DNA from: Caldisericota bacterium
GTDB lineage: Bacteria; Caldisericota; Caldisericia; Cryosericales; Cryosericaceae
Assembly: GCA_026390215.1 (NCBI GenBank)
Contig: JAPLGJ010000039.1
Coordinates: forward strand, 1-8,419
Direction: 5' to 3'
DNA: 8,419 nucleotides
Below the pieces are notes generated by a model. That model did not search any database. It saw only the letters and a program-made list of their open reading frames with translations, and had not been told where the DNA came from. The translations under genes were made by a program, and so were the position numbers. Within the stretch, counting starts at the first letter, position 1; every line of letters begins with the position of its first letter. This document shows positions 1-5,297 of this stretch, piece after piece.

Positions 1-320
1 GACAACCCGATGCGCTGCGCGCCCTCGCGGGTGGCCTTTTCGATGAAGTACTCGGTCAGCGCCTTGCCCGCGCCGTGCCCCTGGGCTGCCGTATCGGTGC
101 GGATGCCCTCGAGCCACATATAGCCGGGGGTCAGATTGACCGCGCGCGCGAACGCGATGACGGATCCGTTCAAGTCGGCAACCGCCACCTCGGAATCTCG
201 CATGCGGAGCCATTCATCGATGACGTGAGGGACGTAGTCGTCACCCTCCCAGATCTGGGAACTGATGGCAACGATCCGCTCGCGGTCAGCAAGCCGTGCG
301 GTACGAATGGTGACTCCCAT
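1..320 (-). CDS. GNAT-family N-acetyltransferase (partial, C-terminus beyond the window edge)
   Basis: The first 106 codons of a gene read leftwards from an ATG at 320; the frame stays open to position 1. The product would transfer an acetyl group from acetyl-CoA to an amine; the substrate cannot be read from this part. The protein begins MGVTIRTARLADRERI, a typical GNAT beta1-alpha1 opening. The acetyl-CoA-binding motif A follows at about residues 71-86: EGIRTDTAAQGHGAGK, with the Q/RxxGxG/A signature as QGHGAG. A ribosome binding site AGGGAG (326-331) lies 5 nt before the ATG and supports this start. An extended -10 promoter lies upstream. The gene is downstream of the AEC transporter gene on the same strand, separated by 113 nt, and probably has its own transcription start. 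Family assignment is firm; specificity is unknown. Confidence 0.85.
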   Translation of the reverse strand, partial: MGVTIRTARLADRERIVAISSQIWEGDDYVPHVIDEWLRMRDSEVAVADLNGSVIAFARAVNLTPGYMWLEGIRTDTAAQGHGAGKALTEYFIEKATREGAQRIGL

Positions 321-371
321 GTGTTCTCCCTGTCCTTGTCGAGTGACGGCATTCTGTGCCATCCTGAACAG

Positions 372-380
372 AGTATACCA
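372..380 (-). promoter_or_regulatory. Extended -10 promoter for the GNAT gene
   Basis: Read on the minus strand this is TGG-TATACT: a TATACT -10 hexamer (5 of 6 matches to TATAAT) preceded by the TGn extended -10 motif. No good -35 hexamer sits 16-18 nt upstream, which is acceptable for extended -10 promoters. The predicted transcription start is near 365, giving a leader of about 45 nt with the AGGGAG ribosome binding site. It lies in the 113-nt gap between the AEC gene stop and the acetyltransferase start, where no clear terminator was seen. Identified by eye only. Confidence 0.5.
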
Positions 381-433
381 TCTTTGGGGTCAGCAGGTAG
401 ACATCAGGCCCCTCCCGTGCAAAAACTCCCGGT

Positions 434-1306
434 TTAGAGGAACCGTGCCCAGAAGAGGATGGTCAGTGGGAACAGGAGCGTCGAGACGATGACGTTCCGT
501 GACAGTTTCTGGACGTCCAGGCCGATCTCGGCGCCGTACACGACGCTGGCAACCATGGTGGGCATGGCACTCTGAATGATGAATGCACTGCGGATGTCGC
601 CCGCGACGGGCAGGACGAGCGTCAGGGCGAGCGCCATCGCCGGTACGAGGGCGAGCTTGATTCCTGCCGCGATGAGCGCTCGCCAGTTGAAGTCCAGATC
701 CACGTTCAGCCCAACGAACAGCATGGCAAGGGGCGACGTCGAGTTGCCGACCAGCCTGCATGCGTCGGTGAGGAATGCTGGAAGGGCGACGCGCTTGAGG
801 ATGAGCGCGAGAAGCATGGCGACCAGGGGCGGGTTGATGAAGCTGCGGGCGTTCTTGCGCACCCAGACGCTCAGGACCGTAAACGAATGCGTCTGTTCAT
901 AGATGACCGCGAGAGGCAGCGCTTCCTGACCGAGGATCGCCTGCACCACAGGATATCCCATGAACCCGGTGTTCCCGAGGAATCCGGAGAAGACCGTCTC
1001 GCGATAGCGCACGGGGACGAGCCTGAAGGTCAGGTACCCGACGGCCTGGATGGTGAGGACACCCGGAATGAGCCACAGTGCCTTCATCGGGATGGGGTTG
1101 CTGTACAGGCTGATGAAGGTGAGGGCGGGGAGGGAGACGTTGAACACGAACTTGCGGATACTAGTGGCGTCACCGGTCGAGAGGACGCGGAGCCGACGAA
1201 GCAGGATGCCCACGGCCACGATGAGGATCAGCGTGAAGACTGGAGTCATTTCTGCAAGACCGAGTGGTTGTCTCATATCCTCGCCATGATAGCCAAAAAG
1301 GGGCAT
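434..1306 (-). CDS. AEC (auxin efflux carrier) family transporter
   Basis: An inner-membrane secondary carrier of the AEC/BART type. Bacterial members move organic anions such as malate or malonate; the substrate here is unknown. The 290-residue reading is almost wholly hydrophobic segments. TM1 is at about residues 21-38, ending in the usual LLRR. GNTGFMGYPV at 111-120 is the conserved Asn/Gly-rich motif after the third helix. NPP is at 158-160. The second repeat holds GNSTSPLAMLFVGLNV (187-202) and QSAMPTMVASVVYGAEIGLD (245-264). The central loop between the two five-helix halves is very short, so the protein is compact for a family usually near 300-320 residues. The start is uncertain: the Met at 1249 gives MTPVFTLILIVAVG, the usual family N-terminus (271 residues); Met at 1276 or 1306 would add a short polar tail. 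None has a strong ribosome binding site. It lies downstream of the nitrilase-like gene and may share its transcript. Confidence 0.88.
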   Translation of the reverse strand: MPLFGYHGEDMRQPLGLAEMTPVFTLILIVAVGILLRRLRVLSTGDATSIRKFVFNVSLPALTFISLYSNPIPMKALWLIPGVLTIQAVGYLTFRLVPVRYRETVFSGFLGNTGFMGYPVVQAILGQEALPLAVIYEQTHSFTVLSVWVRKNARSFINPPLVAMLLALILKRVALPAFLTDACRLVGNSTSPLAMLFVGLNVDLDFNWRALIAAGIKLALVPAMALALTLVLPVAGDIRSAFIIQSAMPTMVASVVYGAEIGLDVQKLSRNVIVSTLLFPLTILFWARFL

Positions 1307-1346
1307 CGCGTCCAGCCTTGGGCGCTGTCCGCACCGGCCCCTCTGT

Positions 1347-1463
1347 TTAGACGGTCAGACCTTGGTCATAGAGGATGCCGCGGAAAGCGCGCAGGGCATC
1401 GCTGTGCGCGTGCTCTTCCCACGACGGTTCGGATCTCCAATAGGCCTCGCGCGTCCGGTGCAA
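1347..1463 (-). CDS. Possible 38-residue ORF of unknown function between the amidohydrolase and AEC genes
   Basis: A short frame from a TTG at 1463 to TAA at 1347 in the 173-nt gap between two same-strand genes. The product would be rich in charged and aromatic residues, including AYWRSEPSWEEHAHSDALRA near the start and FRGILYDQGLTV at the C-terminus. The composition resembles a real soluble protein (two Trp, two Tyr, balanced charge) rather than the Arg/Ser/Ala-rich antisense shadows common in this GC-rich DNA. Against it: no ATG in frame, no good ribosome binding site before the TTG, and a TGA in the same frame a little upstream. It could be a small protein or the surviving 3' end of a decayed gene. 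I recognise no family. Confidence 0.3.
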   Translation of the reverse strand: MHRTREAYWRSEPSWEEHAHSDALRAFRGILYDQGLTV

Positions 1464-1479
1464 CCGTGACGTCGCTTTG

Positions 1480-2229
1480 CTAGATGGCCGCGACGATCAT
1501 CCCCGGCATTCCCAGGTGAAGCGAGTGGGTGATGCGACCATTGGCGTGGACGACCATGGCTCCTCCGAACGAACCTCCATCAAAGGCCTTGTCTCCGATG
1601 GAGTTCGTCATGAGCGTGGTGACGGCCATCTTCTGGACGCGCTCGATATAGATGTGGCGCTCCTCGGTCTCCCAGCGTTTCTGGTCACACAGGCCGCTGT
1701 CGAAGCAGCGCGCGAAGGGCATGAGGAGATAGGTCGGATGCTGTTCGTGCACCTGTTCCGCGACCGTGTCGTTGAACAGGTCGCCGCAGATGGCAAACGC
1801 AAAGCGGCCGATTGGCGTATCGACTGCAGGGCAGTCTGTTCCCTCACGATACAGCCTCGAGTCGCTCATCTGTTCGTGCCACTGCGGATCGATGCGACGG
1901 TACTTGAGGAGGAGGTCGCCGCTCGGACCCACTAGGACGGCGCTGTCATACAGCGCCGCTCCGTCCCGTTCAAGGATGCCGAACGCGATGTGGACGCGGC
2001 TAGACTTGGCAAGGTCGGCGAAGTGGGCCACCGCCGGTCCGGGTACCGGTTCTCCCAACATCAGGTCGTGCCGGGGATCGTTGTTGAGGATCAGTCCTGT
2101 CGTCGCAGCTTCCGAGAACAGGACCAGGTGAGCCCCCGCCTTTGCCGATTGTGTCACAGCAAGGTCCATTCGCTCGATGTTCTTTGCCGAATCAGCCCCA
2201 ACACGATGTACCACCAGCGATACATTCAT
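1480..2229 (-). CDS. Carbon-nitrogen hydrolase, nitrilase superfamily (amidase/nitrilase-like)
   Basis: A cytoplasmic enzyme hydrolysing a non-peptide C-N bond (amide, carbamoyl or nitrile) to a carboxylate and ammonia; the substrate is unknown. The 249 residues form one complete CN_hydrolase domain. The Glu-Lys-Cys triad is visible as E40 in LFSEAATTG, K109 in LLLKYRRIDP and C148 in FAICGDLFND. The usual supporting motifs are also there: YREG (127-130) before the beta-strand leading to the Cys, and GGSFGGAMVVHANGRI (218-233), the common late GxS/xxxxPxG-type strand pair. There is no signal peptide. The start is well supported by AAGGAGG 7 nt upstream of the ATG. A promoter lies about 90-120 nt upstream, so this gene probably begins its own transcript, which may run on into the AEC gene. 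The Cys environment (CGDLFND rather than CxE/CWE of true nitrilases) argues for an amidase-like branch. Confidence 0.88.
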   Translation of the reverse strand: MNVSLVVHRVGADSAKNIERMDLAVTQSAKAGAHLVLFSEAATTGLILNNDPRHDLMLGEPVPGPAVAHFADLAKSSRVHIAFGILERDGAALYDSAVLVGPSGDLLLKYRRIDPQWHEQMSDSRLYREGTDCPAVDTPIGRFAFAICGDLFNDTVAEQVHEQHPTYLLMPFARCFDSGLCDQKRWETEERHIYIERVQKMAVTTLMTNSIGDKAFDGGSFGGAMVVHANGRITHSLHLGMPGMIVAAI

Positions 2230-2236
2230 TCGTTCT

Positions 2237-2243
2237 CCTCCTT
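2237..2243 (-). promoter_or_regulatory. Ribosome binding site AAGGAGG of the amidohydrolase gene
   Basis: AAGGAGG on the minus strand, 7 nt before the ATG at 2229, is a full-strength anti-16S match. It is the best Shine-Dalgarno site in the window and fixes the amidohydrolase start. It also shows that this genome uses Shine-Dalgarno initiation, in contrast to the apparently leaderless ABC operon. Confidence 0.85.
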
Positions 2244-2322
2244 TTCAAGTCTGACTCCCGCCAGCCGGTGCGCAGTTTTTGAAGCCCTCCAGGCGCGCAG
2301 GACTGTCAAGTGCTCTGGCCTC

Positions 2323-2350
2323 ATCATAGTTGAACGTCCTTCTTTTGCAA
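2323..2350 (-). promoter_or_regulatory. Sigma-70-type promoter for the amidohydrolase gene
   Basis: On the minus strand TTGCAA (2345-2350, 4 of 6 matches to TTGACA) and TATGAT (2323-2328, 5 of 6 matches to TATAAT) are separated by 16 nt. The predicted start near 2316 gives a leader of about 87 nt ending in a strong ribosome binding site. A perfect TTGACA lies further downstream in the leader but has no -10 at proper spacing. The element sits in the 154-nt gap after the molybdopterin lipoprotein gene. Identified by eye. Confidence 0.5.
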
Positions 2351-2383
2351 CATTGCCGTTCAGACGCCAGAACGCTTGAGGCC

Positions 2384-3091
2384 CTACGGATCAAATCCGG
2401 GACTTGGATTGACCTCCGCGTCATTTCCGTATCCCTGGCGCTCCCAGAACCCCTTGAAGTCAGGATCGGTCGACAGCTCGATGCGTACGACCCACTTGCA
2501 CCACTTGTATCCAAGCTTGTCCTCGGCGGCCAGCTGGAACGGGTACCCGTTGCGAGCCACCAGGTCGTCGTTGTTGACGCGGTAGGCCAGGAGCATGTTG
2601 CGCTCGAGTACTGTGGCGAGAGGAAGGGACGTCGTGTAGTCGTCTTCACCGTGGAAGATGACCGTGACCGCCGACGGCAGCGGACCAGCCTGCGCCAAGA
2701 GGTCTTTCATGAGGACGCCCTCGAACAACCCGGTCGCGTCCCACCCTTCCACGCAGTGCAGCGTGATGAGTTTCTGGTAGCGCGTGTGCGAAAGGACTTC
2801 AGTGTAGGTGAGACGCTGGGGACTCCGCACGACTCCATCGATGACAAGCCGGTACGATGCGAGGTCTACCGACTGCGGTCCCCGGACCGAGTTGTCCGAC
2901 AGGGCCTTGAAGTCCGTCAGCGGCTTGCCCTCGTAGCTGCTGATTTCGGCGGTGCCGAGGTCCCGCGCTGGCCCCAGTGGGCCCGTGACGTCCTTCTCCG
3001 GCGACGTCGGGGACCGAATAGTACAGCCGCAGATTGTGCCGATGAACAGTGCAAGAAAGACGATGCAGGTGGTGCGCAACAGTCTATGCAT
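2384..3091 (-). CDS. Molybdopterin-dependent oxidoreductase lipoprotein, sulfite oxidase/MsrP (YedY) fold
   Basis: A predicted membrane-anchored, exported redox enzyme binding the molybdenum cofactor. Family members reduce or oxidise S- or N-oxides, including methionine sulfoxide in MsrP; the substrate here is unknown. The 235 residues start with a lipoprotein signal: hydrophobic residues 9-20, then ICGC with C23 the likely lipid-modified Cys (C21 is an alternative). The cofactor-binding domain follows a linker. C113 in LITLHCVEGWDATGLFEGV is the expected Mo-ligating Cys in the family CxEGW motif. The C-terminal signature is at about 182-221: NGYPFQLAAEDKLGYKW, then KWVVRIEL and FKGFWERQGYG. 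The start is supported by AAGGGAG (3097-3103) 5 nt upstream. The signal lacks a twin-arginine motif, although cofactor-loaded relatives usually use Tat. No MsrQ-like membrane haem partner lies beside it. It follows endonuclease IV by 160 nt and a hairpin. Confidence 0.9.
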   Translation of the reverse strand: MHRLLRTTCIVFLALFIGTICGCTIRSPTSPEKDVTGPLGPARDLGTAEISSYEGKPLTDFKALSDNSVRGPQSVDLASYRLVIDGVVRSPQRLTYTEVLSHTRYQKLITLHCVEGWDATGLFEGVLMKDLLAQAGPLPSAVTVIFHGEDDYTTSLPLATVLERNMLLAYRVNNDDLVARNGYPFQLAAEDKLGYKWCKWVVRIELSTDPDFKGFWERQGYGNDAEVNPSPGFDP

Positions 3092-3209
3092 AGTAGCTCC
3101 CTTCCGCGTCAGGCGTACTGGAAAATGGCCGTGACCCTTCTCTGGCTGAAGTGCAGCTCCGCCCGGCGCAATCGCAACGCCAGCACCATATGGCGGCCGA
3201 GTCGGTCAA

Positions 3210-3250
3210 TTGTGAATCCCATTGGGGCCAAGCAACAATAGGATTCACAA
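3210..3250 (-). terminator. Hairpin directly after the endonuclease IV stop (terminator-like, no U-tract)
   Basis: Left arm 3210-3224 and right arm 3236-3250 are inverted copies of TTGTGAATCC-n-ATTG, with an 11-nt loop. In minus-strand RNA all 15 positions pair, with one U-G wobble; in plus-strand RNA the same position is a C-A mismatch, so the fold suits the endonuclease IV transcript. It starts 1 nt after that gene's TGA. No run of U follows (UUGACCG), so it is not a canonical intrinsic terminator. It may be a 3'-end stabiliser, a factor-dependent terminator, or a palindromic operator for the downstream lipoprotein gene. The rest of the gap (3092-3209) shows no gene and no convincing promoter. 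Confidence 0.5.
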
Positions 3251-3251
3251 G

Positions 3252-4097
3252 TCATGGGGAGGGGATGAGGGAGCGCAGGATGGCGAGGTTGCGGGCGTAG
3301 GCGCCGTCGCCTCCGGGCGTCTCCAGAATGCCGGGTATCCTGCGAAATCGCCTGTCGGCAAGCAGGAGACGAAACGGTTCCAGGCCGATTGCACCCTGTC
3401 CGATTTCTGCGTGCCGGTCTACCTTCGAACCCAGCTCACCTTTGGAATCATTGAGATGAAACGCCCGGACGTTGTCCAGTCCGAGGGTACGGTCCAGGTC
3501 GTGAATGGTCGCGGCGTACCCTGCGAGGGAGCGGATGTCATAGCCTGCGCCGAAGATGTGGCACGTATCGATGCAAAAGCCCACGTGCGCGGGGAAGCGG
3601 CAAAGACTGCGGATGGCCGCGAGTTCCTCGAACGTGCCGCCCAGAACGGAACCGGCGCCCGTGGTGGATTCGAGCAGCACCATGGTACGGTGCGCACGGG
3701 TATGCCGGAAGATGTCGTCCAAACTCCTGGCTGCTACCCCGATCCCCTTGTCGGCCCCCTGGCCACGGTGAGCCCCAGGATGGACGACGAGGTAGGGGAT
3801 GCCCAGGCGTTCCGTCCTGCCGATATCGTTCACCATGCAGTCCCTGGATTTGGCCAGAAGGTCGGGGTCGCGGGCGGCAAGGTTGACCAAGTAGGCGGCA
3901 TGGACCATTCCGGGGACCAGGTGATTCAGTTTCATGCCGCGCTTGAACCCGGCGACTTCGTCCCGCGACAGGGGTGGCGCCTGCCACTGAAGCTGGCTCT
4001 TGGTGAAGATCTGAAGCGTCTCGCAGGTAGCGTCGAGGGCATTCTGAGGCGCGTTTGCCACTCCCCCCGCGATGGACACGTGTGCCCCAAGGATCAT
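3252..4097 (-). CDS. nfo: Endonuclease IV (deoxyribonuclease IV, AP endonuclease)
   Basis: A cytoplasmic base-excision-repair enzyme that cleaves DNA 5' to abasic sites and removes blocked 3' ends, using three zinc ions in a TIM barrel. The 281 residues match the usual family length. It begins MILGAHVSIAGG, the standard opening. All nine metal ligands are in place: H66 (VHAAY), H106 (VVHPGAH), E143 (LLESTTGAG), D177 and H180 (CIDTCHIFGAGYDI), H214 (FHLNDSKGELGSKVDRH), D227 and H229 in that same motif, and E259 (GILETPGG). The ATG overlaps the stop of the radical SAM gene as ATGA, so translation is probably coupled; GGAG lies 10 nt upstream. A 15-bp hairpin follows the stop. Identification is firm. 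Confidence 0.97.
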   Translation of the reverse strand: MILGAHVSIAGGVANAPQNALDATCETLQIFTKSQLQWQAPPLSRDEVAGFKRGMKLNHLVPGMVHAAYLVNLAARDPDLLAKSRDCMVNDIGRTERLGIPYLVVHPGAHRGQGADKGIGVAARSLDDIFRHTRAHRTMVLLESTTGAGSVLGGTFEELAAIRSLCRFPAHVGFCIDTCHIFGAGYDIRSLAGYAATIHDLDRTLGLDNVRAFHLNDSKGELGSKVDRHAEIGQGAIGLEPFRLLLADRRFRRIPGILETPGGDGAYARNLAILRSLIPSP

Positions 4098-5047
4098 CGG
4101 CCCGATGCTCCATTCATCTCACGGACGAGGAAGAACGTCTGACCGCCATACCGCTCGACCCTGAAGCGCGGGTCGGCGCGCAATGCGTCGAGGACCGGCA
4201 ATGGGTCGATGCCGGAGTTGACGAGCAGCTCGATGGCCTGGTCCTCGCGCATGGGATGTCTCTTGCAGACCCCGGCGAGTGTCTCCAGCGGGTCCGCACC
4301 GGCGTTGACGGTGAAGTCGCCAAAGTCGAAGCCCGACGGCTGTGCCCCTCCCAGTGCCTCCTCGGCAAGCGCCAGTGCTTCGGGTGTGACGGGACGGGCG
4401 AATTCTTCGGCAGGAGGACGGATGGGCGTGTCGACGAAGACGCGGTCCGGTCCGACGGCTTGCAGGACCCATCGTGTCTGCTCGAGCGTCTCCGGAGAGT
4501 CGTTGATCCCCTCGAGCAGCATCATCTCCACCCACAGCTGGCCCCTCCGACGCATATGAGCGAAGTCCAGGAGTCCCTGTTTCATGGCCTCAAACGCGAT
4601 GCCCGGGCACGGCCGGTCGATGCGGCCGAAGAGTTCCTCCGTAGGCGCATTGAACGACGTAAGGACGATGTCCGCTTCGGCCAGCGCTTCGCGCACGGCA
4701 GGCTCGGAAAGCAGCGCGCCGTTGGTGATGACGGCGACCGGTATGCTGGTGAGCCTTCGTGCCCCCTGGATCAGCTCACCCAGGCGGAGATAGAGGGTCG
4801 GCTCACCGTTGCCCACGATCGAGATGTGGTCGGGCGGCGGCGACACGTTCCTGAGCGCATCGTCCAGCTCGGCGAGGATGTCTTCGAGCTTGAAGTACTC
4901 CTTGCGTTCGGTCGTGAGATGGTCCGTTCGCCCGAGCATGCAGTAGATGCAGCTGAAGTTGCACGTCTTGTCGGGGATGGGGCTGATGCCGAGGCTCCGG
5001 CCCAGACGCCTGGACGGGATGGGGCCGTAGACATAGCGCCAGGTCAT
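4094..5047 (-). CDS. Radical SAM protein of the COG0731 (wyosine-synthase-related) type with C-terminal winged-helix-like domain
   Basis: A predicted [4Fe-4S] radical SAM enzyme of unknown substrate in bacteria. The protein opens with YVYGPIPSRRLGRSLGI (5-21), the hallmark of this family, then C29xxxC33xxC36 in KTCNFSCIYCMLG, which holds the cluster. GNGEPTL (80-86 region) is the GGE-like SAM-binding strand, and ITNGALLSEP (107-116) the next conserved strand. RPPAEEFARPVTPEAL (210-225) is also typical of the family. Residues about 260-310 look like a small helix-turn-helix/winged-helix domain: RHPMREDQAIELL, then VLDALRADPRF and a two-strand wing, VERYGGQTFFLV. The start is set by the conserved N-terminus; only a weak AAGGGA lies about 10 nt upstream. 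The stop overlaps the nfo start (ATGA). It is the first gene of the leftward block, and its promoter was not clear. Confidence 0.9.
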   Translation of the reverse strand: MTWRYVYGPIPSRRLGRSLGISPIPDKTCNFSCIYCMLGRTDHLTTERKEYFKLEDILAELDDALRNVSPPPDHISIVGNGEPTLYLRLGELIQGARRLTSIPVAVITNGALLSEPAVREALAEADIVLTSFNAPTEELFGRIDRPCPGIAFEAMKQGLLDFAHMRRRGQLWVEMMLLEGINDSPETLEQTRWVLQAVGPDRVFVDTPIRPPAEEFARPVTPEALALAEEALGGAQPSGFDFGDFTVNAGADPLETLAGVCKRHPMREDQAIELLVNSGIDPLPVLDALRADPRFRVERYGGQTFFLVREMNGASGR

Positions 5048-5263
5048 GGGACGGAGTTCCCTTCGGCCCTGGTCCGCACGTTCACGGCGTTCCGCCGGGC
5101 CACCAGTGCGGTAGTCCCCAGGCCGCCAACTGCACGCAAACGAGGGTGAGACTCGGATCTGCTTGTGTTCTCATGGGTTCACGCAGACAGGGTATCCCAT
5201 GAACACTTCTGCGCAAGTGGGCCATTGTGTGGTATCCATCCGGCCGCGAACGAGCCCCGGCGG
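5048..5263. other. Divergent intergenic region with inverted repeats
   Basis: The stretch between the leftward radical SAM gene and the promoter of the rightward ABC operon holds no credible gene. An imperfect inverted repeat is visible: GTGTTC-TC-ATGGG (5165-5177) against CCCATGAACAC (5196-5206). That is an 11-bp stem with a 2-nt bulge and an 18-nt loop. Next to it lies CACTT-6 nt-AAGTG (5204-5219). GGTATCC occurs at 5191 and again at 5231. These could be regulator-binding sites for either direction. No convincing promoter for the radical SAM gene was found; TATACC-like hexamers on the minus strand lack a well-spaced -35. Confidence 0.35.
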
Positions 5264-5292
5264 TTGACAGCAGGCTGATTGGACCATATCCT
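5264..5292 (+). promoter_or_regulatory. Near-consensus promoter of the ABC exporter operon
   Basis: A perfect TTGACA -35 (5264-5269), a 17-nt spacer and TATCCT -10 (5287-5292, 4 of 6 matches to TATAAT). The predicted transcription start, 6-8 nt after the -10, falls at 5298-5301, on the GTG/ATG start of the first ABC gene. No Shine-Dalgarno site fits between the promoter and that start. This implies a leaderless mRNA. Found by eye; this is the best -35/spacer match in the window. Confidence 0.65.
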
Positions 5293-5297
5293 GTCCT

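Noticed and set aside
2226..2327. 33-residue ORF whose TGA overlaps the amidohydrolase ATG (ATGA), resembling a leader peptide
   Set aside because: Its two ATG codons overlap the -10 hexamer of the predicted promoter, so they would not be transcribed from it. The amidohydrolase has a strong ribosome binding site of its own, and the Arg-rich product resembles chance translation.
3150..3245. Possible promoter for the molybdopterin lipoprotein gene (TTGACC or TTCACA with TATGGT on the minus strand)
   Set aside because: Spacers are 13 nt and 20 nt, both outside the working range for a sigma-70 promoter.
2330..4142. Plus-strand open frames of about 300 codons opposite the molybdopterin lipoprotein and endonuclease IV genes
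   Set aside because: Both mirror well-identified minus-strand genes, have no ribosome binding site or recognisable domain, and end or start inside neighbouring real genes.
4055..5149. Long plus-strand open frame (364 codons) opposite the radical SAM gene
   Set aside because: It is an antisense shadow in GC-rich DNA. The minus-strand frame has a full radical SAM signature, while the plus product has low-complexity Arg/Asp/Glu-rich sequence and no family features.
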